Origin: an uncultured Odoribacter sp.
GTDB taxonomy: Bacteria > Bacteroidota > Bacteroidia > Bacteroidales > Marinifilaceae
Reading direction: 5' to 3'
Assembly (NCBI GenBank): GCA_910588375.1
Contig: CAJUQA010000010.1
Location: forward strand, 1 to 47,416
Length of the DNA: 47,416 nucleotides
Shown here: positions 1 to 7,873 of the stretch, piece by piece
Numbering within the stretch: the stretch's first letter is position 1
Layout of the letters: each line of letters opens with the position of its first letter
Notes under the pieces: model-generated
What the model was told of the DNA's origin: nothing
The model's input: only the letters and a program-made list of their open reading frames with translations
Databases searched by the model: none
Translations under genes and position numbers: made by a program

Positions 1-86
1 CGGGTTGGAACGGGACGACATTGACCGACTGGCTGTTTGTAGAACGGAATCGGACTAAGTATACGGAAATACGTTGGGACAGATGA
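1..86 (+). CDS. C-terminal end of a large surface protein (5' truncated by window)
   Basis: The reading frame beginning at base 3 is open to a TGA at 84-86 and encodes a 27-residue tail containing GWNGT, TDWLFVERNR and EIRW. The same block ends the 4664-residue protein encoded at 7874-21868 (GWNGT, TDWLFVERNR, EIRW in the same order and spacing). The gene upstream of the window is therefore very probably a relative of that giant Ig-like protein. The stop is followed within 40 bases by a hairpin with a conserved loop that also follows the giant gene. Its function cannot be read from this fragment; a secreted adhesin-like role is inferred from the relative. Confidence 0.75.
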   Translation, partial: GWNGTTLTDWLFVERNRTKYTEIRWDR

Positions 87-121
87 TAAGATAGTGATAT
101 TGTAAATAATAAAAAAAGATT

Positions 122-187
122 CGGGGGAGCAGCTTCCTTTCCTTAGACACACACACACAACATGATGCTGCCTTCCCCGGATTTTTT
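122..187 (+). terminator. Hairpin with conserved CCTTTCCTT / GACACACACA loop, copy 1
   Basis: Left arm 122-133 (CGGGG and GCAGC blocks) pairs with right arm 167-179 (GCTGC and CCCCG) across a small internal loop, and TTTTTT follows at 182-187. It can act as an intrinsic terminator for the truncated gene. Unusually, the 33-base loop contains TTCCTTTCCTT followed by GACACACACA, which recurs in two further hairpins at 21888-21949 and 21985-22059 with different stem sequences. Confidence 0.7.
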
Positions 188-350
188 GTATTATTCCGGA
201 TTCCCCTTGAAATGAAATTAGTGTGTGATATTTGTCTGTATTGGAATAAATAATAAGAAAGTTACTTTTTTGTTGTTTTTTTAGAGCTTTTTAATTTATC
301 TTTGCCTTGCTTATGAAGATAAGAGTGTAGTGTCAGCTACATTAAAGTAT

Positions 351-508
351 AGAAACGTATTGGTTTATTCCTTAACAAAGAATCCGCCAGATTTTTTTAC
401 AACGGGAATAAGTGCGGTGCGTTCACGTTTACGTGGACCGTTGTGTTTATTTGTTGTAGGGCCCTTGGCGGAGCCTTTTGTTGGATAAAACTGCGGGTCC
501 ACGTTTCT
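351..508 (+). ncRNA. Putative structured element, copy A
   Basis: The element is bounded by AGAAACGT (351-358) and its reverse complement ACGTTTCT (501-508). Inside, TTATTCC pairs with GGAATAA around a small hairpin AATC-CGCCA-GATT. A second arm starts with ACGTGGACC and closes with GGTCCACGT. A diverged second copy with the same layout lies at 665-793. The nested pairings suggest a three-way-junction RNA or a DNA element processed as a hairpin. I do not recognise an Rfam family. Strand is assigned only from the direction of the neighbouring genes. Confidence 0.4.
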
Positions 509-664
509 TTTTTAGGGAAATTCCCCTTTTCAGGACCCCAATAGATATATGGATGAAGAGAGTCGGATATCTCTTTCTGACTTTGTTTCCAAGGTCGGGA
601 GGCGATTCCGTTGAATGTTATATATGAAAATGAAATAAACTAGGAAGTATAGGCTACCAGAAAT

Positions 665-793
665 AGAAACGTTTGATTTATTCCCGACGAAAAATCCGCC
701 AGATTGAAGAACAACAGGAGTAAATACAAATAGATTCATCGTTGTGCGTGGACTGTTGTATTTATGACTGAAATACAATAGGTCCACGTTTCT
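665..793 (+). ncRNA. Putative structured element, copy B
   Basis: It shares with copy A (351-508) the terminal AGAAACGT/ACGTTTCT pair, the AATCCGCCAGATT motif and the order of arms. The arm TTTATTCC pairs with GGAGTAAA, where one A-T pair of copy A is replaced by a G-U-compatible pair. The 3' arm is a long hairpin, GTGGAC..TTGTATTT against AAATACAA..GTCCAC. It ends 79 bases before the gene at 872, so it could be a leader or regulatory element of that gene. What it does is unknown. Confidence 0.4.
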
Positions 794-871
794 TTTCTTA
801 AGAAGGTCTGCTTTGGATGTATGGTTTGTGAGTGCGGAAGTATTATGGTGTAATTAATAAATGATACGAAT

Positions 872-3800
872 ATGAATAGATGGTTATTGTGTTTTTTGTT
901 GACGGGGTTGTTGATGAGTGGCAGTCTGATGGGAAATAATGTCCGAATCAGCGGGGAACCGGACGTACAGCTGAATGCTACATCCGATTCATTGTCATTG
1001 ACGTTTACTCTTTCCTGGGATAATTCGTGGCGTGATAATTTCAACTGGGATGCTGTGTGGTTGTTTGTGAAGTATAAGAAGGAGGGTAGTACGGATGCAT
1101 GGAGCCATTTGTATTTGGGGGGCAATCAAACGGGAACTTCTGTGTTGAGCATGGAACCGGCTAATACTGGTAGTCAGATAGTAGGTGCGTTTGTTTATCC
1201 GAAAAATAAAGGGACGTTTAATATTGCCGGCGAACGGGTAACATTGAAGGCTCCGTTGAATGGTCTGAGTGCATCGGATATTACTGATAAGAAGGTATAT
1301 TTTGCAGTCAGTGCCATTGAAATGGTATTAATACCTTATGGTGCTTATTATTTGGGGGATGGGGTGTCAAATCACACGTTGAAGTCTTATAATATCCCGA
1401 TGATACCGCCGGAAGCGGATATCATCGGAACGAGTTCGGAGTTTAGTTATTCGTGTGAGCCTAAAAATTATACTACAGCTTATGCGCTTAATGCTGCAGA
1501 TAGAATAAATAACGCAAGTCATGATCATGTTCATTGTGCTCATATTTCTATTTCTGATCATGGTTCATTGGCTGCTTATAATAATTCTTGGACGGTTGAT
1601 TTTGGAAGTGCTAAAACTATTTTAAGTTTTGGTGTTTCGATACCTAATTATTCTGATGTTAATGGTGATTATCTACCGAGTAAAGATTGGTATTTATTGG
1701 GATCGAGTGATTGCTTGACTTGGGATACGCTTCAGCGTTGTGAATCTTCTTGGGTGACGAAAGATGCTATTTCTTATCCAGTTCGTCGGGCTATTCGAGT
1801 ATCTTCTCCTGGAGCTTATCGCTATTACCGTTTGTTTTTTCCGGAAATGGGTCTGGGTAAAAATGGCTATGGGATATCCAATGTGGCGATGAGTGAACAG
1901 GATTTATATCCGAATGGGGTAGATGAATATAAATATATTACATCCGAGGATGCAATTACTTTTGGGAATTCTGTGGTTGATGGTTTGTATGCAGCTGATG
2001 GAACAACGTGGTCAGGGATGTTGCCTGCGACTTACCCCAAGGGGTATAAGGGTTTTTATATCATGAAGTATGAGCTAAGCCAGGAACAATATTGCAATTT
2101 TTTAAATATGCTTAGTTATACGCAGCAAAAGAATCGTATCGGGAATAATTTGGATAATTTGAAACGTGGGGATTATGTTTTTGGAGAGACGAAACGTCCC
2201 TCTTGCCGGAATGGGATAGCTGTTTTTTCTAATAAAGGTACAACCCAACCGGTGGTCTTCGGTTGTAATCTGAATCCGACAGAACCCTTTTTTGATGCGG
2301 ATGACGGTCAGACGGTGGCTTGCAATTACATGACGGGAGCGGATATGTTGGCCTATTTGGATTGGAGCGGTTTGCGTCCGATGAGTGAGTTGGAATATGA
2401 AAAAGCTTGTCGTACCCCGAGTCGGGTTGTTCCGGAGGAATATGCGTGGAATACGACTTCAGCAACGCCTCTTGGCGGGCAAGGTGGGCTTTCCACAAGT
2501 ACAATCGGTACGGAGAACGAGGTGCCAGTAAATAATAATATGAATGTTAATTCCGGAGCTCCGGCTTTCGGTCCGGTACGTTGTGGTAGTTTCGGAACTT
2601 CTACCAGTAATCAGGAACAGAGTGGAGCCAGTTTCTATGGAGTGATGGAAATGAGCGGGAATTTGGGAGAGATGTATTATAGTGTCCAGTCGGGGGCGGC
2701 GTTGAATACGAATCCGACCCCCATAGGTAACCATGAATACCATGGTGACGGAAGTATTGATGCTAACGGTAATTTTAATGTTCCGACGTATTGGAATCGA
2801 AGCAGTGAGACAAACGCTTTTAGTGTGCGCGGGGGTAGTTTTGCTTCTCCGAATAGTTTTTTACGCATATCCGATCGACGTGTATTGATGAATTACGATA
2901 ATACGACACGGGATAGTACTATTACATTTCGTGGCGGCCGTAGTCTTAGACAAGTGATAGATCCAGGAAAAATCGGTAGTGACGCAACGTGTCCCGGATT
3001 AGTAACAATAAATAGTATTCAGGATGCTCAAGGGGATGATAATTTGAACTATGTATGGTATGTCAAACGTCCTGAGAATACCTTTTTTGAGTTAATTGAA
3101 GGAGAACATGGAGCAGTACTAACAAATTATGATTTAGTCAGTGTAGGAAGAGCAGCTAATGTGACTTATACTTTTCGTCGTAAAGCTGTTTGTTTAACAG
3201 ATGAGGCATATGTAGATTTTACCTTGACAGTGCCTAATGTGCTTTGGCAAGTGTCTCCGCTTGTTTCGGAAATAGATGCTTGTAATAATTCTGATAAATT
3301 GACAGCGCTTTCTATTATTTCAGGTTCAACTTATGAGTGGAAGTATAATGGAATAATATTATCCACAACAGATGCTTATAGTCCAAATTTATCTGATTTT
3401 GGAGGTCAATCAGGAAATTTCAATGTTGTATGTGCTATGTCTCGTGCTAATTGTAAAGTTGAGAAGGAAGTGACAGTGAGGGTTCCCCATGTGACAAACG
3501 TGCATTCTACTGAGGTAACATTAGCTAATTGTGGTGATGTCATATTTATTGATGGACGTGATAATCAGAGATATTGTACGGAAAGGGTCGGGGGACAGTG
3601 TTGGATGGGAAGAAGTTTAAACATAGGAGATTATCGGCATGTATCAGATGGTACATGGAATTTTAATACAACAGGAATACAGAAGTGGTGTAAAAGTAAT
3701 GATGCTGCAAATTGTGCTATTTATGGAGGGATGTATGAATGGTGGGAAGTAGTATGTGGTGGGTATTGTGAAAATTTATCATCGAATCAAGCGGAAAATT

Positions 3801-4168
3801 TAACATTGGCGGATGAGGCTGCATTAGCTCCGTATGGAGCGAAGTATGCTCCAGATGGAATGAAAGTAAAAGGAATATGTCCGGATGGTTGGCATTTACC
3901 GACTTATGAAGAATGGAATATTGCCATAAATAATGGTGGAATTAGGAGCATTGTTGATGGTGAGTGTTGGAGTAGATATGATGGTGCCTTTTATCCTCAA
4001 ACGGTTTTTTGGTCTTCTCAGTCTTATGGTAATGTTGCAGCACATGGAGCATGGATTCGACTGAAAGATGTAGGAAGTAAGCTTCAAATTGGAAGTTATG
4101 ACGGTGGTTTTGTGGGCTATACTAATTACCGTTCATACGGACACTATGTGAGGTGTGTAAAAGATTGA
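872..4168 (+). CDS. Secreted SUMF1 / discoidin-like / Fib_succ_major surface protein, paralogue 1
   Basis: 1098 residues with an N-terminal signal peptide (about 1-21). Residues about 24-140 form a beta-rich domain shared almost unchanged with the next gene. A SUMF1 (FGE-sulfatase) domain starts near 147 (EMVLIPYGAYYLGDG). It is interrupted at about 187-325 by a discoidin (F5/8 type C)-like segment (SWTVDFG, WYLLGSSD, YYRLFF), then resumes at about 394-693 (MEMSGNLGEMYYSV, SVRGGSF, TFRGGRSLR). About 710-875 is Ig-like, and 887-1098 is a Fib_succ_major (TIGR02145) domain (GQCWMGRSLN, GICPDGWHLP, FWSS, YVRCVKD). The SUMF1 part lacks the paired cysteines of true formylglycine-generating enzymes, so a binding or structural surface role is more likely than catalysis. 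The paralogue at 4548 is 380 bp downstream. The ligand is unknown. Confidence 0.85.
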   Translation: MNRWLLCFLLTGLLMSGSLMGNNVRISGEPDVQLNATSDSLSLTFTLSWDNSWRDNFNWDAVWLFVKYKKEGSTDAWSHLYLGGNQTGTSVLSMEPANTGSQIVGAFVYPKNKGTFNIAGERVTLKAPLNGLSASDITDKKVYFAVSAIEMVLIPYGAYYLGDGVSNHTLKSYNIPMIPPEADIIGTSSEFSYSCEPKNYTTAYALNAADRINNASHDHVHCAHISISDHGSLAAYNNSWTVDFGSAKTILSFGVSIPNYSDVNGDYLPSKDWYLLGSSDCLTWDTLQRCESSWVTKDAISYPVRRAIRVSSPGAYRYYRLFFPEMGLGKNGYGISNVAMSEQDLYPNGVDEYKYITSEDAITFGNSVVDGLYAADGTTWSGMLPATYPKGYKGFYIMKYELSQEQYCNFLNMLSYTQQKNRIGNNLDNLKRGDYVFGETKRPSCRNGIAVFSNKGTTQPVVFGCNLNPTEPFFDADDGQTVACNYMTGADMLAYLDWSGLRPMSELEYEKACRTPSRVVPEEYAWNTTSATPLGGQGGLSTSTIGTENEVPVNNNMNVNSGAPAFGPVRCGSFGTSTSNQEQSGASFYGVMEMSGNLGEMYYSVQSGAALNTNPTPIGNHEYHGDGSIDANGNFNVPTYWNRSSETNAFSVRGGSFASPNSFLRISDRRVLMNYDNTTRDSTITFRGGRSLRQVIDPGKIGSDATCPGLVTINSIQDAQGDDNLNYVWYVKRPENTFFELIEGEHGAVLTNYDLVSVGRAANVTYTFRRKAVCLTDEAYVDFTLTVPNVLWQVSPLVSEIDACNNSDKLTALSIISGSTYEWKYNGIILSTTDAYSPNLSDFGGQSGNFNVVCAMSRANCKVEKEVTVRVPHVTNVHSTEVTLANCGDVIFIDGRDNQRYCTERVGGQCWMGRSLNIGDYRHVSDGTWNFNTTGIQKWCKSNDAANCAIYGGMYEWWEVVCGGYCENLSSNQAENLTLADEAALAPYGAKYAPDGMKVKGICPDGWHLPTYEEWNIAINNGGIRSIVDGECWSRYDGAFYPQTVFWSSQSYGNVAAHGAWIRLKDVGSKLQIGSYDGGFVGYTNYRSYGHYVRCVKD
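2642..2826 (+). repeat. 185-bp perfect repeat, copy 1 (probable gene-conversion tract)
   Basis: This segment is identical base for base to 6369-6553 in the neighbouring paralogue, while the sequence on both sides carries many synonymous differences. It encodes the SUMF1 core around SGNLGEMYYSV. Confidence 0.85.
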
Positions 4169-4176
4169 AAAAGGGT

Positions 4177-4447
4177 ACATGTTTGCTAAGCAGGTACAAA
4201 ATAAGATAAGGGGTTGGTTTTTAAAGGGTTTTGAAAGATTGTAAAAGAACAGCGTGTATAATTAGATGTAAATTTTAAGATTTAAAATCTTGGTTCATCT
4301 ATACGAATGCAAATGTATAATAAAAAAATGAAAATAAAAATCAAAGGTAAGAGCTTTAATATTTGGTAGTTATAAAAAAGGAAGCAAAGAAAGCGGGAAG
4401 TTGATTAAATAATATTATTTAAAGTAATACCTGCTTAGCAAGCATGT
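4177..4447. repeat. Intergenic segment flanked by a 20-bp inverted repeat
   Basis: The repeat at 4177-4196 (core TTTGCTAAGCAGGTA) is the reverse complement of 4428-4447 with a single mismatch. The AT-rich 231 bp between them carry no gene but include a local palindrome (AGATTTAAAATCT) inside a longer hairpin near 4256-4311. It lies between the two SUMF1 paralogues. It could be a MITE-like insertion or a large hairpin; I see no target-site duplication that decides this. The rest of the gap to 4548 shows nothing recognisable. Confidence 0.6.
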
Positions 4448-4547
4448 GATAAAAAATGGTACAGCCCAGATGGGGATTGAGTTATCTGTGTTTGGAGGAT
4501 AAAAAAGAGCGGAAAAATGAGAAGAGATAACTTAAAATTCATTTGTG

Positions 4548-7500
4548 ATGTACGGGAAATTTCAAAGCGTCGGTGATTATTTGTTTGCCGGATTTTTAAA
4601 AAAAGTATTGATGATGCTGTTTGTATTCAATGTATGTTTAGGTCGAATGGGCGCTGTATACGGGAATAATGTCCGAATCAGCGGAGAACCGGACGTGCAG
4701 TTGAATGCAACATCCGATTCTTTATCCTTGACTTTTACGCTTTCCTGGGATAATTCATGGCGAGATAATTTCAATTGGGATGCCGTGTGGTTGTTTGTGA
4801 AGTATAAAAAAGAGGGTAGTACGGATGCGTGGAGTCATTTGTATTTAGGAAGCAATCAAACGGGCACTTCTGTATTGAGTATGGAACCGGGTAATACAGG
4901 CAATCAGATTGTAGGTGCATTTGTTTATCCGAAGAATAAGGGGACGTTTAATATTGCTGGTGAGCGGGTAACATTGAAGGCTCCGTTGAATGGTCTGAGT
5001 GCATCGGATATTACTGATAAGAATGTATATTTTGCAGTCAGTGCCATTGAAATGGTGCTGATACCTTATGGTGCTTATTATTTGGGGGACGGGGTGTCAA
5101 ACCACACATTGAAGTCTTATAACATTCCGATGATACCGCCGGAAGCGGATATTATTGGGACGAGTTCGGGGTTTAATTATTCTATGAATCCAACACAACA
5201 TAGGACAGCTTATGCTTTTAATGCGGCGGATCGTATAAATAATGCAAATTGGGATGAAGTCCATACTAGCCATATTTCTTTGTCGGATCATGGTTCGGCA
5301 ATAGCTAGCGTGAATAATTCTTGGACAGTTGATTTCGGAATCGCGAAAACTATTTTGACATTTGGCATTTCAATAACAAACTATTCTGATATTTATACTG
5401 ATTATTTGCCGGGTTATGATTGGTATTTATTGGGTTCGAGTGATTGTTTGACTTGGGATACGCTTCAGCGTTGTGAATCTTCTTGGGCTACTAAAGATGT
5501 TAATTCTTATCCTGTTCGTCGTGCGATTCGGGTATCTTCTCCGGGAGCTTATCGGTATTATCGTTTGTTCTTTCCCCAATTGAAAAATAATGGATATATG
5601 ATAGCAAATGTGGCGATGAGTGAACAGGATTTATATCCGAATGGGGTGAATGAATACAAGTATATATCGTCTGAAGACGCAATTACTTTCGGTAATTCTG
5701 TGGTTGATGGATTGTATGCAGCCGATGGGATAACGTGGTCAGGGACGTTGCCTGCTACTTATCCCAAGGGTTACAAGGGGTTCTACATCATGAAATATGA
5801 GTTGAGCCAAGAGCAGTATTGCAACTTCTTGAATATGCTCAGTTATACGCAGCAAAAGAATCGAATCGGAAATAATTTAGATAATTTGAAACGCGGGGAT
5901 TATGTTTTCGGGGATACGAAACGTCCCTCTTGCCGAAATGGGATAGCTGTTTTTTCTAATAAGGGTACAACCCAACCGGTGGTCTTCGGTTGTAATTTAA
6001 ACCCGGCAGAACCTTTTTTTGCTGCGGATGATGGCCAGACGGTGGCTTGCAATTATATGACGGGAGCGGATATGTTGGCCTATTTGGATTGGAGTGGTTT
6101 GCGTCCAATGAGTGAGTTAGAGTATGAAAAGGCTTGCCGTACGCCGAATCGGGTTATCCCCGGTGAATATGCTTGGAACACGACTTCTATTCAATCATTA
6201 GGTGGACAAGGCGGCCTTTCCGGAGCAACGCTTGGTACAGAGAACGAAATTCCAGTCAATGCAAATATAAATGCCAATTCTGAAGCACCTTCTTTCGGGC
6301 CGGTGCGGTGTGGTAGTTTCGGGACTTCTTCTACGAACCAAGAGCAAAGCGGGGGAACGTTTTACGGGGTGATGGAAATGAGCGGGAATTTGGGAGAGAT
6401 GTATTATAGTGTCCAGTCGGGGGCGGCGTTGAATACGAATCCGACCCCCATAGGTAACCATGAATACCATGGTGACGGAAGTATTGATGCTAACGGTAAT
6501 TTTAATGTTCCGACGTATTGGAATCGAAGCAGTGAGACAAACGCTTTTAGTGTTCGTGGGGGTAGTTTTGCTTCTCCGAATAGTTTCTTGCGTATATCCG
6601 ATAGGAGGGTATTAATGAATTATGATAATACGACGCGGGATAGTACTGTAACTTTTCGTGGCGGTCGTAGTCTCAGACCTGTATTAGACCCGGGAAAAAT
6701 CGGTAGTGACGCAACGTGTCCGGGATTAGTAACAATAAATAGTATTGAGGATGCAAAGGGTGATGATAATTTGAGTTATGTGTGGTACGTGAAGCGTCCG
6801 GAGAATACTTTTTTTGAGTTAATTGAAGGAGAGCATGGTGCAGAATTGGTGAATTATGATTTTGTTAGTGTAGGAAGAGCTTCAACAGTGGCTTATACCT
6901 TCCGTCGTAAGGCTACTACGTTAACAGATGAGGTGTATGTTGATTTTACATTGACACTCCCCAATATGCTTTGGCAAGTAAGTACAAGTGCTTTAATTGT
7001 GAATGCATGTGGTGATTCCGAAGGAGTAATAGCTACTTCTATAATTTCTAGTGCAAATTATGAATGGAAATATAATGGAAGAGTTTTATCGAATACTTCT
7101 ATCTATCAACCATCTCGCTCTGATTTTGGTGGAAATATAGGATTATATGATGTGGAATGTATAATTTCTCGTGGCAATTGTTCTGATACAAAGTTAATCA
7201 TTATTCAAATAGCACCACCTGCTATACAAACTTTTAGAGTATGTGGTGATAATATGTTGGATTGTGAAGGGAATGCTTATTCTACAGTTTTGATTGGTTC
7301 TCAATGTTGGATGGGGGAAAATTTAGCTTATTCAGGGCGTGGGATATGTTGGGGAAATGACTGTGAAAATTATGGTGATAGGGGACGAATGTATTTATGG
7401 ACAGAAGCGATGAGAGGCCAAACGGCTAGTAATACAATACCGAGTGGTGTACAAGGGATTTGCCCGGATGGTTGGCATATTCCGGGTAAAGCAGAAGCGT

Positions 7501-7787
7501 TGGTGATGATGGATTACTTAAAAGGACAATATAATGTAACAGATGTTCGTCCGTTATTGGCTGATGATTGGCCAACGGGCAATTTTCAGAATATCACAGG
7601 TTTTACATGGCGTAGTTATGGATATTGGAGAGGTGGTTTTACTGGTGGTACTGATACTCGTTTTTGGTTATCTAGTACGGTAGATGGTAGCAATTATGAT
7701 ATGATGCATAAATCGTATAATCCATGTTTCGAGGCCGATGGTTCTTGTCAAGGTGATAGGAATTATTTGCGTTGTGTAAAAGATTAA
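4548..7787 (+). CDS. Secreted SUMF1 / discoidin-like / Fib_succ_major surface protein, paralogue 2
   Basis: 1079 residues from the ATG at 4548; a GTG at 4545 is one codon earlier. A hydrophobic signal segment near 20-40 (VLMMLFVFNVCLG) precedes the same NNVRISGEPDVQL domain as the upstream paralogue. The order is the same: N-terminal beta domain, SUMF1 interrupted by a discoidin-like segment, Ig-like region, C-terminal Fib_succ_major domain (SQCWMGENLAY, GICPDGWHIP, FWLSS, YLRCVKD). The N-terminal and SUMF1 parts are nearly identical to paralogue 1. The discoidin-like part is moderately diverged, and the last 200 residues are clearly different apart from domain hallmarks. The gene ends 86 bp before the giant Ig-like gene, with no obvious terminator between, so the two may be cotranscribed. 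A surface binding role is inferred. Confidence 0.85.
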   Translation: MYGKFQSVGDYLFAGFLKKVLMMLFVFNVCLGRMGAVYGNNVRISGEPDVQLNATSDSLSLTFTLSWDNSWRDNFNWDAVWLFVKYKKEGSTDAWSHLYLGSNQTGTSVLSMEPGNTGNQIVGAFVYPKNKGTFNIAGERVTLKAPLNGLSASDITDKNVYFAVSAIEMVLIPYGAYYLGDGVSNHTLKSYNIPMIPPEADIIGTSSGFNYSMNPTQHRTAYAFNAADRINNANWDEVHTSHISLSDHGSAIASVNNSWTVDFGIAKTILTFGISITNYSDIYTDYLPGYDWYLLGSSDCLTWDTLQRCESSWATKDVNSYPVRRAIRVSSPGAYRYYRLFFPQLKNNGYMIANVAMSEQDLYPNGVNEYKYISSEDAITFGNSVVDGLYAADGITWSGTLPATYPKGYKGFYIMKYELSQEQYCNFLNMLSYTQQKNRIGNNLDNLKRGDYVFGDTKRPSCRNGIAVFSNKGTTQPVVFGCNLNPAEPFFAADDGQTVACNYMTGADMLAYLDWSGLRPMSELEYEKACRTPNRVIPGEYAWNTTSIQSLGGQGGLSGATLGTENEIPVNANINANSEAPSFGPVRCGSFGTSSTNQEQSGGTFYGVMEMSGNLGEMYYSVQSGAALNTNPTPIGNHEYHGDGSIDANGNFNVPTYWNRSSETNAFSVRGGSFASPNSFLRISDRRVLMNYDNTTRDSTVTFRGGRSLRPVLDPGKIGSDATCPGLVTINSIEDAKGDDNLSYVWYVKRPENTFFELIEGEHGAELVNYDFVSVGRASTVAYTFRRKATTLTDEVYVDFTLTLPNMLWQVSTSALIVNACGDSEGVIATSIISSANYEWKYNGRVLSNTSIYQPSRSDFGGNIGLYDVECIISRGNCSDTKLIIIQIAPPAIQTFRVCGDNMLDCEGNAYSTVLIGSQCWMGENLAYSGRGICWGNDCENYGDRGRMYLWTEAMRGQTASNTIPSGVQGICPDGWHIPGKAEALVMMDYLKGQYNVTDVRPLLADDWPTGNFQNITGFTWRSYGYWRGGFTGGTDTRFWLSSTVDGSNYDMMHKSYNPCFEADGSCQGDRNYLRCVKD
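6369..6553 (+). repeat. 185-bp perfect repeat, copy 2 (probable gene-conversion tract)
   Basis: Identical to 2642-2826. On either side the two genes differ at many third codon positions, so recent conversion or strong local exchange is more likely than uniform conservation. Confidence 0.85.
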
Positions 7788-7873
7788 ATGGTGGGCATGG
7801 ATAAGAGAGATTTGTAAATAGATCTTTGAATCTTGTTAAGGCCGTGAAGTGAGTAGTTTTAAATTTAGATATA

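Larger units (their letters stand above)
87..871. other. 785-bp gene-free region with repeats
   Basis: No convincing gene lies here; the short frames have no recognisable signal or domain. The region contains the conserved-loop hairpin at 122-187 and the two related structured elements at 351-508 and 665-793. It separates the truncated adhesin-like gene from the SUMF1/Fib_succ_major paralogue at 872. Confidence 0.6.

Noticed and set aside
736..1125. 129-codon minus-strand frame over the start of the first SUMF1 gene
   Set aside because: Overlaps the signal peptide region of the real gene and the structured element; no coding features.
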